A DNA stretch of 26,599 bases from Phoronis ovalis (Eukaryota > Phoronida > Phoronidae), in assembly GCA_028565635.1 (NCBI GenBank), contig JAOXYB010048946.1:1-26599 (forward strand), given 5' to 3'. Positions within the stretch are counted from its first letter, which is position 1. Every line of letters begins with the position of its first letter. Positions 1-11,400 of the stretch are shown here, piece after piece. The notes beneath the pieces were generated by a model. It ran no database searches and was not told where the DNA came from. It saw only the letters and a program-made list of their open reading frames with translations. The translations under genes and the position numbers were made by a program.

Positions 1-4
1 ACAC

Positions 5-77
<73 letters not shown>
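1..77. repeat. Hexanucleotide microsatellite (ACACAT)n
   Basis: About thirteen uninterrupted copies of ACACAT start at the window edge, so the array may extend further left. It is a simple repeat with no coding content. Confidence 0.97.
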
Positions 78-1322
78 AGGCAAACAAATGTGCTTCTATT
101 CAAGGTTCCACCATGTTACTATGTATAACGAAAATCTTTGAAATCCGTTGACCCCAGTCTGACTTTCTCAGAAAATGACAATTAATACCATAGCTTTTTT
201 TCTTAGCATTCTTCGGACAAACAATAATAATAGCATACTCTTGGGTTTATCAGGCAATTAAGGCTGTATTATTAGGTATCTTGATCTCTTGTTATGATTT
301 TGTTTGCCTTGTTTTTACTAGAATTCCTAAGTCTTCTTAAAACCCCGATAAACTAATGAAGCGCTGAAGCTATAAAAGTCAGGTCCATTGTACGATTTTT
401 AGCATACGAAAAGGATGTCAGATAACAGTCACACGTCGTATGATCCGCAATGGCACCCACTAGTATTGTCGTTTTTTTCCATATTTTCGATTTAGAAATA
501 ACCATGTAATGCAGTTAATGTCTATAAGTGTATTACGTAAACTATTTTAAAAGAAATAGTAGCAAATTAATCAAAAATCGATTTCTTGCATGCAGAATTA
601 GTTATTACAAGGACATTGTTAACATTGGAATATATTTGTTGACGCTCAGTTTCCCAGGTTTACAATGCTGGGCTATTATACCAATTTTTAAAATGATAAC
701 ACACTAGAATATTTCGCACTGTCTGATATTACTAAGTAGACTAATATTTCATTTACACATAAAGACTTCATACAGATTAGCAGATATAAAGATGTAACCA
801 AGCCTATCACTGATGAATTTGCAAATATGCCTCTAAGCAATTTTACCATGAATAGGCCGGATATGTTCAAACACTTAGAAGTAAAGATTACGCTCTATGG
901 CTATCTATTATACGCTAACAGCCGCAATTCCGTTGTTTTTTTATCTCACAGACAGCATATACATATACATGTAGTGCAATCATTACGAGCTAAGTCACTT
1001 AGAAAAACATATCATATATTACGTATGTACGTGTAATAAGCTTGCTTTTATTATATACATATACACCAGGAGGTCCACCCGGGTTGCGCATTATTATATT
1101 CCTATCTATGTAGCTTCATCCAAAGTAGAACAGTCTAACCTATACATGACGTCATTTGACCCGGGTAAATCAGACTTTTCGCTATGATGATCAATTAACA
1201 GAAGCCGTTCTGAATTTTTTTACTTAGATATATTTTCTAAATAATCTGTTTTTAAAAAAATTGTCCACTGAAGACTGACGAATGATACTCACATTAGTAT
1301 ACATTGCAGTTTTAATATTTAG
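78..1322. other. Non-coding stretch before the first LRR exon
   Basis: AT-rich sequence with only short open frames that resemble no family. I looked for an earlier LRR exon with phase-2 ends and a good donor and did not find one. The upstream exons of the LRR gene are therefore either off the left edge or not recognisable by eye. Confidence 0.5.
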
Positions 1323-4300
1323 ATCTGTTCACGAGAATGACCTTACAGATATTCCTGCTGGGACTTTAAAGGGCTGCAAACGACTTGAAATATTGTGAGT
1401 ATCCATTCTTTGTTCAAATTACGGTACTGTACTGTAGTCCAGCTCAGTTCCGTATTTGCTGTAATAGTTATTTTTTCCACTGAGCAGTAGACAGCGCATA
1501 AGTAGAACGTAGTTTATTTTTCCCCTTCAAAAAAAGCCTAAGTGACAAATAATTGTGTTAATAAAAATGTAACAGCCATCTAATACATCGCATACAATAA
1601 AACGTGCACGTGTTTTATAAATGCTAGTCATCGTGCATAATGATGTTCTCCACATTATCTGCGTATCTGTATTCAATTGGCAGCGCCACTGTCGAACCAT
1701 TTCAAGTCCAGCACCCTTCATCAGTTCTGTACATGAATTCCTGGTTTTAAAAATTGACCTACATAGAAACAAGTCGCAGTATTGGTGCTATTTCTCTACT
1801 TATTTTTGTGGTTAAAATAATAAATTAGTTTCAGAAATACATGTGCATAAAATATATAATTGTTCTATAAAGCATTGGAAAGAGTATGCATTATAAAACA
1901 TGTTTTAAACAAGCAGTTAATTATTACAAGATTATTTTATTATAACAAAGTTGATTCAAAAAAGGGATGTAACGTGTTAGGCTACATCTGGTCGCTGCTA
2001 TTGACAAATATTTAAATATAATTTATAAGCTCCAAAAGTGAAGAGTAATATAATGGAGAAAAGGTTTAACAAGCAGAAAGAACATTTGTAGGTCGGATCT
2101 ACGACGTAATAGGTGCGTGTAAATTTTCAATACTTATAACAATAAGTGAGAAAAATAGAATCACCACGATCAGATAACTCGGTTTATTGAAAACTTTCTT
2201 CAGAATAAGACTTTACAACAATGGAAATGCGAAATATGACCTAAACAAGGAATGTGCAAAAAAGACAATGCAAAGATAAAAATGTATAATGCTGCAAATT
2301 ACGTAAATGAATGCAAAGTAAATAATTAATCTTGGATGTTAAGTCCATTGGCATGCATATTGTTAATTTCAGAAATCCTAATTGTTTCTTTGTTTCCTAA
2401 AGTTAGCACATTTTTTGTAAATTTATTCTACATGTGTAGAAGGTGTAGGTGTAGAAGATGAAAATATTTGCTGATGACCACAGTATCAGTGATATGCAAA
2501 TGTCTGTTTTGCGCATTCCTTAGCTTGTTTACGTCATATTTCGCATTTCCACTGTTGAAACACTTACTGTATGTTGTTCATATATTTTCCGATCATTCAT
2601 GCAAGATAACTATACATGTCAGTTTGCTTTTCCTCCCAGCACAAATTTGCAAATGTTATTAGCTAAATAAAATTGTGCTTAAAAGTATATTTCCTGCAGT
2701 ATTGTCGTGACAATCCCTTATCTTTATTTTATAAAACGTAACCAAGTGTCTGTGATCCTGTTTTTTCGCATTTCCAATATCTTTCCTGATCAACTGGGCT
2801 TAGGGAAATGCTAAAAAATGTATAAAAACTAGCAGCTAGTCATGTCCTAATAAAACAACTTGTAAAATAAATATCTATGTGTAAACTATGGATCGGGAGT
2901 GGCATAATTTTGTGCAGTAACAGACAAACATATAGCATGTTTTGCTATTACCAGGTGAGAAGAGGAGTACCATGGTTGTTATGAGGATACGTGATCTACA
3001 ATTACTAGGTTGCTGTTTTTGAATATTCGATGTCAGTTTCCCGTAGCTTTTCATGACTGTTATATTATAGTAAATATCATGTCAACTCATTATAGTCCAA
3101 TGATAGATATGTAAGTTTGTTTTGATCATCATTGCTATTCAAACCCTCAAAGCCATGAGGTATTTATAAAATTTGCATATAACTTTCCAGTCCTATTCAT
3201 TATGTGAATGCTCTCTTACATAATAGTATTAAATCAGCATAAATAGCTTGAGAAAAGAAAGTACTCTCACAACCAGATAGAACATCAGGGTCACAAGAAG
3301 TAAAATCATGTGTATACCTACAGCAATGTGTAATGAAATTCGGAACTGTGTTTTTGGTGAAATGTGTTTCAAAAGAACTACATCCAGGATAAATTTGATA
3401 ACTTTATGAACGTATGGACTGCATCAAGTCGGGATAGGAGTGACAAATGTTTGTATATTTATAGTGAACTGTATCGATGATTGATTTGAGGTTTCTTTGT
3501 GTAATAAGTGATTGGATGAAGGAAGGATAAGGCAATTTGGCAACCCTGTTTTTCTAAACAATATTATGTTTCGTAGTAACTGTCATGGATGGACTTATTC
3601 TAACATTGCATCACGAAATGAAATTGGCAAATAACTTTTCAATGGGAGGAGGATTCAAAAGAATTACATGAAGAAGAATAATAAGTATAAACAATCCATG
3701 TAGCTGTACACTGACATTCTTTTAATTTGAATCTTTTTTTAACATATCCGGTATAAGGTGTTGTTATCAAATGTATTGCTTGAATTTCTTGTGCTTTTGT
3801 CTCTAATCCAACCCCAAAAATAGACTCAACATCGTCACAATGACTTTTACATGAATTTATTTTGTTTTTGGTCACCTTGTATGCAAGTAGATACGTTCCT
3901 CACGAACTCGTTTTATGTTCGTTGCTGCTACTGAACTGTTTGTTGCTATGTTTTATCACTTTCACTTTCTGTTACCGTTTAATGCATTTCTAATGTCAGG
4001 TTTTAAAAATTATACAGAATAAAATAAAGAAAAATATGGCGTGATTAAATGGGTTCGACAGTGGCACCATAAAGTGCACGCAGTCTTTGCTTCAACTTTG
4101 TGTTATGTTAGCATTGCCTGCATTCTCTCACTGTAGACTGGCGGCGAAGAATAAACTTAAAGGGATTAGAAGGGACATGTTTTATGGAATGGGTAGCTCA
4201 TTGTCGGCTACTGCGAGAAATGTATCCATGTGAGTATATGAGTTTTGATGCGTATAACTGATAGCTTAGTGCTATATAATTTTCAGAAAGAGGCATTTTT

Positions 4301-6269
4301 GTATACTATCATCTAGTTCATAAAACACATTACTGTAAGAAACGTCCTTATTTTTTGGGAGTTATCACGCACATATAAATATATTATATAATACATTATA
4401 TGGCTGTGAAGTTATCCTGTAATATTATGATAATTTAATCAAATTGTAAAAATATAGTTTAGTGCGTGTATTAATATATATTATAAAATCATACTGAGTC
4501 AACTTACACTTCCAAAATAAATAATAAACTCGTACGGTATTTTTACTTGTTGTTTGTGTTTAAGAAAATATTTATAGATTTGAGTTAATAAACATCGATG
4601 TCGTTTTTTTTCTAGAATTTTATCAGACATGCCCACCCTCAGCTATATTGAAGAGAACGCATTCGTTGATATCGGATCCAAACTTGGGATAATGTAAATA
4701 TATTGTGTACAATACCATAGAATAATATCTATAGCAATTTGTTTTCCTCACCACTGCATCTTTTAAAAAAGCGAATGACACATGTGTGACTACCTTAATT
4801 TGGCTAATTGTTTTCATTTTTAAAGTTCTGAGGGATGTATATTTAACATTTTCAGCGATGTATCGTCTTGCAATATATCCGAAGTACCGCATGACCTTTT
4901 TCTGAGCTGCACTGGACTTTCTTCTATGTGAATATAATAAATAGAACTTGATAGAAAAAAATCAATCTTTGGTGTACTTTTTAAAATATTCTGCTTTTTA
5001 TCAACCATAAAATGATCGTTGTGGAAACTTACTTCTTAAATCAACCATACAGAGCAATTTTAATTAATACAATAATGTTAATTCACTATAACATCTATGA
5101 AAACACAAGATACTACAACCTCCCGTTACATGTGTTTTATATACGTTATCCAAAGTTACATGTACAAGTCAGCTTCTAATTAGTAAAGATATTGGATGCA
5201 TGTATATATACTGTTTTTGTTACACAATGCATAATTGAATTTTCGAGAAATTTGGCCATAACAATTAAGACATGAGAATTATGTTAGTCCCATTTCCGTT
5301 TTCTTTATTTAGATCCGATTAAGGAGAACGGAAATATATCTACTAAGGCGAAATCAGTACTGTCACTAATTTTTTCCGATTCGCAGCATTTTGAAATGCA
5401 ACATTCATGAGCCCATTAAATTATAGTAGTGTATCTATGCGTGTTAGACAAATTGCTACAACATTTGTTTCAAATTTCATCATTTTTTATTTTAAAAACT
5501 AGGATATTACTCCATAGTAGTAAAAACCTTGTTTTTTTCTCGTACTGTAACCTTAGCTACAATAACACTGCCCAGATATCACAAGGACTATTTAAAAGTA
5601 ACATTAGAGGTTTAAGTACATATGCTCTATGTAAATGGAATTTCCAAGTCAGCCATAAGAGGAGTTTTGAGTAAATTTAATATAAATATAAGCAGGTGAT
5701 GTAATGGCACTTAACAAATTATAGTCATTTTAATTGAAAGTGATCACGACAAATGCTACCCAGTAAGAAATACACATATTTATAAGTCATGCCTGCTACC
5801 TGTATTTCGTGAATCCAAATATTTTAGGCTGACTGAACATAACCTTGTGAGAATTTGGAAATCATTAATAGTGAAAATTATTGCTTTACTTTTACAACAT
5901 AAAAATAATATTATTACTCTCGCACGTATTTGTTAAAAAATGTATTTAATTATTAAACTGCTGAAAATAATCGACATAGAGAACACAATTAACACCCGTG
6001 TACATTGAACACTAAAATAGCAACACAATAACAAAACTGGCTATCAAATGACAGGCCGTATTTTTATGTTTGCTAAAAATCAATTCATTTCAATCAATTC
6101 TACTTTTTATGTGTCAAGTATCCCATATCTTAAATTATCAACATTTTTCAAGCTACATGTGTTGTGTTGTTTAGTAATACTGTATTTTTGTTTATTATAC
6201 AGTAAACTTAACAACAATAGCATTACTGAGTTACCACAGGCGCTGTATTATCCTTGCTTGCCCACTTAA
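1323..6269 (+). CDS. Partial leucine-rich-repeat protein gene, four exons, possibly a pseudogene
   Basis: Four exons are seen: 1323-1394 (72 nt), 4137-4229 (93 nt), 4616-4693 (78 nt) and 6203-6269. Each follows a clear AG acceptor. The first three have GTGAGT or GTAAAT donors, and all junctions are phase 2. Splicing them gives uninterrupted LRR register: exon 1 contains ENDLTDIPAGTLKGCKRLEIL without its last residue, and its join to exon 2 reads LEILLAAKNKLKGI. Exon 3 contains MPTLSYIEENAF, and its join to exon 4 reads LGIIKLNNNSITELP. The one-repeat-per-exon, phase-2 layout is typical of LRR receptors such as the LGR type. The GSSL and GSKL spacing also recalls chaoptin-like proteins, so the subfamily is open. 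Exon 4 runs into a TAA at 6267-6269 in mid-repeat, with no donor before it that keeps the repeat whole. Either the gene is broken or an indel is present. The 5' end, signal peptide and any membrane or GPCR part are not in view. Confidence 0.62.
1395..4136 (+). other. First visible intron of the LRR gene
   Basis: A 2.7 kb AT-rich intron between exons whose phases and LRR register match exactly. It contains the foldback repeat at 2201-2570. I saw no other coding-like exon in it. Confidence 0.5.
2201..2570. repeat. Imperfect inverted repeat (foldback or MITE-like)
   Basis: The arm at about 2201-2272 is the reverse complement of about 2495-2570, with small indels and substitutions. A perfect 19-bp core, tggaaatgcgaaatatgac, lies at 2222-2240 and pairs with 2533-2551. 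The spacer is about 220 bp. Size and structure fit a small non-autonomous DNA transposon or foldback element. No target-site duplication was recognised. Confidence 0.6.
5557..5630 (+). other. Weak LRR-like candidate exon
   Basis: After a pyrimidine-rich CCTTAG acceptor the open frame contains YNNTAQISQGLF, which resembles an LRR, and a GTAAAT donor follows at 5631. The phases (2 in, 1 out) do not fit the flanking LRR exons, which already join perfectly without it. It may be a relic of another repeat exon or chance. Confidence 0.2.
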
Positions 6270-6274
6270 TTGTT

Positions 6275-6355
6275 TATGTTCAATTTCAGCTGCAAACCTA
6301 AACTTATTAAGTAAATAATATAGAGAAAGTAAACTATTCAATTTCAACCTAAAAC

Positions 6356-6435
<80 letters not shown>

Positions 6436-6767
6436 TTTGAGTGACACGAGTCACAGGGACATCGGGGGACACCGTAGCGGATTTTTGTCAGTTTATATGG
6501 CTACAAGTGAGAACAACAAAACTAGAAACGTTGTATACAGCACTGTTGTGGATTTTTAATTGAAATAAGTTTTATATATTGCAATTATTACCATTTTTAC
6601 ATTTTATCCTTTCCTTAGCTATATATACACAAACCATCTTACAATTCTTACCTTAGCAAACAACTGGCCAATGTGCCGTACAAATGCTTACGATATATGA
6701 CTATGATGTTTTATAACAATTATAAAATTAAATATCAAATAGTCAACAAAATGCTGATTTTTCTTAC
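6275..6767. other. Stretch between the LRR exon and the transporter exon
   Basis: Contains the (GT)n array and otherwise AT-rich sequence. The C-terminal exon expected for the minus-strand riboflavin transporter was looked for here and not found. Confidence 0.5.
6359..6428. repeat. Dinucleotide microsatellite (GT)35
   Basis: Seventy bases of uninterrupted GT, followed after one interruption by a short imperfect tail to about 6436. The long valine-cysteine open frame across it is an artefact of the repeat. Confidence 0.98.
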
Positions 6768-9700
6768 CGACAGCGTTGCCCCTGCTTCTGGAGTGTCATG
6801 CAAGGGAGGATACGAGCTATTAGCTGCCAGGATCATAATGTAAACTACAGGCAAGGTTCCCAAGAATGTCAGCACAGTTAACCACTTTCTAGAACGGGTT
6901 GGGAAAAACAATGCTACGAAGGAAGCCAGTGGTAACATAGCATTGGAAAGTCGGTTACCTAGACTGTAAGCTACTTGTCCTGTAAACAGAAATTGCACAT
7001 GACGTTGACATATGAAACAGATGACAAATCAAGTAGCCTTAAATATCCGCGCTCGTTGAAACGGTTCCTGATCATGAGTTGGGTAATAATTACTTGAGAA
7101 CGTTTTGTGGCAGAGTCAGGTAAGCACACCTGCAAAGTGTATCCCACTCTCCGGTGTCACTCTGAAATTCCTATGTTATTGTTATTGCTTTAGTGGAAAG
7201 AATGATGACATATTTTATCTGTACTTATGAATTATATAGCCAGACAGAATTTCAAATTTCAGAATGTCCTGCATTTTTTGAAAAGTTCCTGTTTTGCAAA
7301 TACCCATTATAATAATAGCCGATTGTAGCTTGTAGTTTGACATCTGCAGGTATTAGTTGAGGCTGCAGTAGCACCTATGTATTAAAAAGAAATTCTACGC
7401 ACATTTTCACGCATTTTGTGTTAATAGACTGATAAATTCCCATAAATCATTATATAAATATTTTGTTCTGAAACTTTTTATTAGTTAGCCCATGCGCCAT
7501 TTTTAATCTCGTTCCTGGATTTCATGTGAAGCATGTTTTATGAAAAAATGCGACCAAAAGAAAGTATTCTGCTTTGAGTGAGGATACATTTAAGTTTTGT
7601 AGGTATTTTGTAGGTATTTTAATAAAAATGGTTTCATCTCGATCTCTAAACCCCAATCTGCAACGAAGCGAATCTCGATTATTTAAATTTTTAAACCTGG
7701 TATTAATTATTTGAGTATTTTATTCTCCATAAATATAATACCAAATGTAAAAATAACCAAAATGTCTTTCCAAATGATTTTTGTAGTTAAACTGTAAGTT
7801 GAACTCACTTTATCGGCATCACATGGTCTGGTAACATCCTTCTCTTCAATGCTACGCGGCATATGATTGTGTAACAATTTTGTGATCTTAATGCTGTATA
7901 CCTTTTCTCACAGAATCATACAATCTGATAGAGATAAATTATGCATATTAAGCACATTCTTGAAAATGTAGACTCAGCAAGATTTAAAATGACACCTAAG
8001 CATAATTCAAATCGGGAAAATGACGAGTAGGCATATTTTGATTCATAGTCTATTTATAAAAGATCTCGTCATTTTTGCCTATAAAAAGTGTGTTTTACCA
8101 TTCTATAGTTAGTTACCGGCAGAGACGAGAGACAGTTAGAGTAATAGAGTTACGGAGTTTTAGAGTGACGAGACCAGAGTTTGAGTACAAGTTTTTAGAG
8201 TTACGAGACAAAAGTTAGAAAGTTAGAGACGAGAGATAGGATAAACCAGAGAGCCAGATAGAATAGATAAATTTGGTTTGTATCAGTCAGTTTGCGTAAA
8301 AATGGATTGCTACTCAAATATTTTAAAATTTTGGATTGCTACCCTTATATTTCATAAAATTTGCATTGCTACGCTAAAATTTCAAAAAATTTGGATTGGG
8401 TTTGCTACAACAAGCTAAAATTTTAGATTGGATTCCGCGGCACATCCCCGCAGTAAAAAAACCTTGAGTACCCCCGGGTTGCAGGACTAGCAGGGACGAT
8501 GAAATCTCGGCGTGATGAAGGACCATCGAATCCTTCTTAGGCAGTTAAAAAACTGCTAGTTCTTGTCAGCTACGTCTGAGTGAGTTTTTTCCTTTAAAAA
8601 CCAAACTGGGAACGTGCGCGTGCAATAACTCGAGCAATAGGAGTTTTTAGTAGCAGTAAAGGAAACTTTCCCGTGTCTTGAAATGAAGTGATATGGTGAA
8701 TCAATCTATATCTAGCCTATATTGTTGCAGAAAGCTAGAATCAGGGTAGATTTTGGATTAGTTTGCCACTGTTTCACTTGCCTTGAATGCTTGTAGATAA
8801 GTTATTTTTATTATAATTTTAGATAAATTGTCATTGTTAAAATATAAATTATTTAATAAAGGTTTGTAAATTTTAAATTCATTGTATCTTATTATATAGT
8901 GCCCACATTATCGAAATAGCAACATTTACTAAACAGAATCGAGATTCGCTTCGTAAATAATCATATCGTGAAGTAAGAAGCGAGATTCGCTTCGAGTCGT
9001 AAAGAAAGTGAATCGTGACATCACTATGAGACACACATCAATTCATAATTTAAAAACCCAATTATTTTACAAGTCATACAAATGTCCAGCACGTATATTT
9101 ACACAACAAGTCTCTGATGTACCAAAGGGATTTTTAACAAAAAATCGTACGTACAAACTTCACGCACTAACTATAATCGTACGTACGAACTTCACGCACT
9201 AGCGATAATCGTACGTACGAACTTCACGCACTAGCGATAATCGCACGTACAAACTTCACTGCAACGTGAACTTTACAATTTATCTCATAGTTTAAGCCAA
9301 TAAGTAAATAAATGATACTTATAAATGCCAGAAAAGAATTGAAAGCTCAGGATTTATAAGGCTTGGCATGCTATGTGTCGAAATATTGATGAATTGCTTT
9401 TGAAAACTACGGTGAATAGCGCTATTCACTGGTAAATGTTAATTTAGGTTTGGAAACTGCTGATGAATTTACTTTAAATTTTTAAGTTGTCAAGGAGTTG
9501 TCAATGGTGATCTGTCAATACACTCCACTCTTGTATCACTCACGCTGATAAAATATCCGTTAACAATAACATACGAATATATAGTTCCAAGCAAACAGCG
9601 CATTTATACTTCAGCACGCACCTACGCATATGAAAAACCCTTATTTACTTGTTACTTAAATGCGAAATGTTTCTTATATACAAATGTGTTATAAGTTTAT

Positions 9701-10676
9701 ACTTACCATAAGGCAAAAGTGAATACGGTTGCATTGGATTGAGACATCCGTATCGCACTCCATACACGAAACTAAATAAAAACATCAAGTGAGCAGTCTC
9801 AAATTTTGACATTTTTGATTCGGTATCAATTTCAACTTTATAAGGCCTAATTTGTTTGTTATCCTCCGAGTTTTCGTAGATCGTATGTAAAGTACACTCG
9901 GATTTGCTGCTGTCGAATCTAACTCCCCTAGTTTCTTTATCTTCGTTTTTGTCAATAATGGTACCAAGATGAAACTTTTTACTGCGCGGGTGATAATTCA
10001 TTATACTAAAAGCTATTCCACTTCCTGCCATAATTATTGCCAAGAAGCAAAAAAAAACAGGTACAGAAAATAATGGGGGACGTACAATTTGTTTCATCTC
10101 GAAGTTGGTAGAGTTGTAAAGCTCGCCAGAGACATCTCTAGTAACGTTGACACAATCGTATTCACCTGCCCCTTGTATTAGTCCAACGAGTGAAGGAATC
10201 AAGGCACATAGGCCTTCGCCTACGTAAAACGCTGACATGTATTCAGGAGGTAGGATTACCATAAACGCAAAATAGGCAACGCTGCTAATATGATCCACAG
10301 ACGATAGAAACATAACCAAAGTCAGAAACGCGACGCTATGCAACTCTCCGCCAATATATGCTGTCTCTTTCCAGAAGAAAGCTTGAAGAACACATCCTAT
10401 GAAACCGATGATAATTACAGAATAAATTGCTGGTACATGACGAAATATTTTTGGTTTGTACATGTTTCCAAAGAAAAAAATCCACTGAGCAATATTCCCC
10501 ACCATGGCGGCAATTACGACGTAGGATCCTAAAGCCCAGTATTCCGGCAAGTAGTGAACCAACAATGGCATTTCTGACCATACTCCATTCTGGTCTATCC
10601 GCGATGACATACTAAACACCATCACTAATAGATACAAGGTAACAGAAACTCTCGGTAGGTTACAACACTTCTTCAT
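6768..10676 (-). CDS. SLC52A: Riboflavin transporter, SLC52A family (3' end not found)
   Basis: Multi-pass plasma-membrane carrier that imports riboflavin (vitamin B2). Exon 1 (10676-9707) starts at the ATG of MKKCCNLPRVSVTLYLL and ends phase 1 at a GTAAGT donor. Exon 2 (6979-6768) starts after TTTACAG and ends phase 0 at GTAAGA. Together they encode 394 residues. Family hallmarks are NGVWSEMPLLVHYLPEYW near the N-terminus (residues about 30-47), GEGLCALIPSLVGLIQG (about 153-169), and RYGCLNPMQPYSLLPYG at the junction. Hydrophobic segments lie near residues 10-27, 46-70, 81-102, 114-142, 149-171 and 202-229, with more in exon 2. A charged loop (about 230-285) separates the two halves. Known family members are about 440-470 residues, so roughly the last 50-75 residues, including the final helices, are missing. 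Reading on past the donor adds only about eleven residues before a stop. The gene either has a third exon outside the window or is truncated. Confidence 0.88.
7663..8954. mobile_element. Possible 1.3 kb transposon-like region with 18-bp terminal inverted repeats
   Basis: The 18 bases at 7663-7680 are the exact reverse complement of 8937-8954 (aatcgagattcgcttcgt). Inside lie a TATA-like ctataaaaag near 8078, a GAGACGAGAG-rich stretch at about 8121-8240, and an AATAAAG polyadenylation-like signal near 8855. The body differs in texture from its surroundings. No transposase frame and no target-site duplication were seen. The internal promoter-like and polyadenylation-like signals could instead mark a solo LTR. 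A further direct copy of the 14-base core cgagattcgcttcg lies just outside, at 8981-8994. Confidence 0.35.
8300..8434. repeat. Degenerate ~30-bp tandem repeat
   Basis: The core ggattgctac recurs at 8304, 8333 and 8363 (as gcattgctac), with an interrupted copy at 8393 and a remnant near 8425. The cores are separated by AT-rich spacers. Confidence 0.7.
9143..9260. repeat. 32-bp minisatellite with a palindromic core
   Basis: Units at 9143-9174, 9175-9206 and 9207-9238 plus a partial unit to about 9260. Units 2 and 3 are identical. These two contain tcgtacgtacga, a perfect 12-base palindrome, followed by acttcacgcactag. Low divergence suggests recent expansion. Confidence 0.93.
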
Positions 10677-10729
10677 GGTTTTAGGTATATATTAAGTAAT
10701 CTATAATTTTAATTAAGATTGAGGCGAGA

Positions 10730-11400
10730 GTGAGACGTTATACAAATACTATCGTTAATGCTGAACTAACTGCATGACACCATCTTTAACCATCTTTAAC
10801 GCTGGGCGTTCCATGCAAACGCCCCCGGGATGATCACCCGGGTAACCGTGTCAAGCGTGAATAATAGCTTTAAACTGGATGACATATTTTAATTTCTACA
10901 CTATAGTGCGGTACCAGTTATTATATAAATTGTGCATTAATGATGAACTTAATTGTACTAACTGCATCTTTAACCATCTATAACGCGGGAAGCCCCAAAG
11001 GCAAACAGGGCAGGACACAGGTAACAAAACTGCGTGAATCATGAATGTGCCTGGACGTTATACTAATAATAGCATTAATGGTGAACTAACTGCATGGCCC
11101 CATCTTTAACCATCTTTAGCCATATACAATGCTGGCCATCTCAAATACAAACAGGGGATGACCTGGGCAACCGCGTGTATCGTAACTGTAATATCTCTTT
11201 AACTGGACGACTCAGATTTTAATTTTGAGTTCGGTGCGACTTCTTATCTAATTCAACCATCTATATAATGCAAACCGGAAACGCAAACAGAGGAGGTGTG
11301 AATCGCGTATAGTGTCTTTAACCGTTACAGGTGGATGATTCGATTCACATTTTAATTTTGAGATTATAGTTCGGCGTGACTTCTTATATTTTGGCTAGTT
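10730..11400. repeat. Old diverged tandem repeats upstream of the riboflavin transporter
   Basis: Three clear copies and a fourth, weaker one share the order gaactaactgcat, then atctttaaccatct, then an aacgc or aatgc segment, then gcaaac. Copies start near 10757, 10940, 11079 and 11240, so spacing is irregular (about 140-185 bp). Secondary shared blocks such as ttttaattttgag plus gacttcttat occur near 11220-11250 and 11350-11390. Divergence indicates age. Confidence 0.65.

Larger units (their letters stand above)
6980..9706 (-). other. Riboflavin transporter intron 1
   Basis: A 2.7 kb intron with matched phase-1 junctions. It carries the inverted-repeat-bounded region at 7663-8954, a ~30-bp degenerate tandem repeat at 8300-8434, and the 32-bp minisatellite at 9143-9260. 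No other gene was recognised in it. Confidence 0.75.

Noticed and set aside
3639-3875. Minus-strand open frame considered as the missing last exon of the riboflavin transporter
   Set aside because: Its residues are polar and show none of the hydrophobic helices or C-terminal motifs of SLC52A.
4049-4075. GGTTCGA box suggesting a tRNA gene or tRNA-derived SINE
   Set aside because: There is no matching A box, no acceptor stem and no cloverleaf in the surrounding sequence.
6289-6309. A 21-nt phase-2 mini-exon (CKPKLI) after the fourth LRR exon
   Set aside because: Too short to support by sequence alone, and the preceding exon already has an in-frame stop.
6359-6559. Long Val-Cys open frame
   Set aside because: It is translation of the (GT)n microsatellite.
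6649-6690. Possible tiny minus-strand exon with a GTAAGA donor and HLYGTLASCLL
   Set aside because: The similarity to the transporter C-terminus is faint, the acceptor is poor, and it would not supply the missing length.
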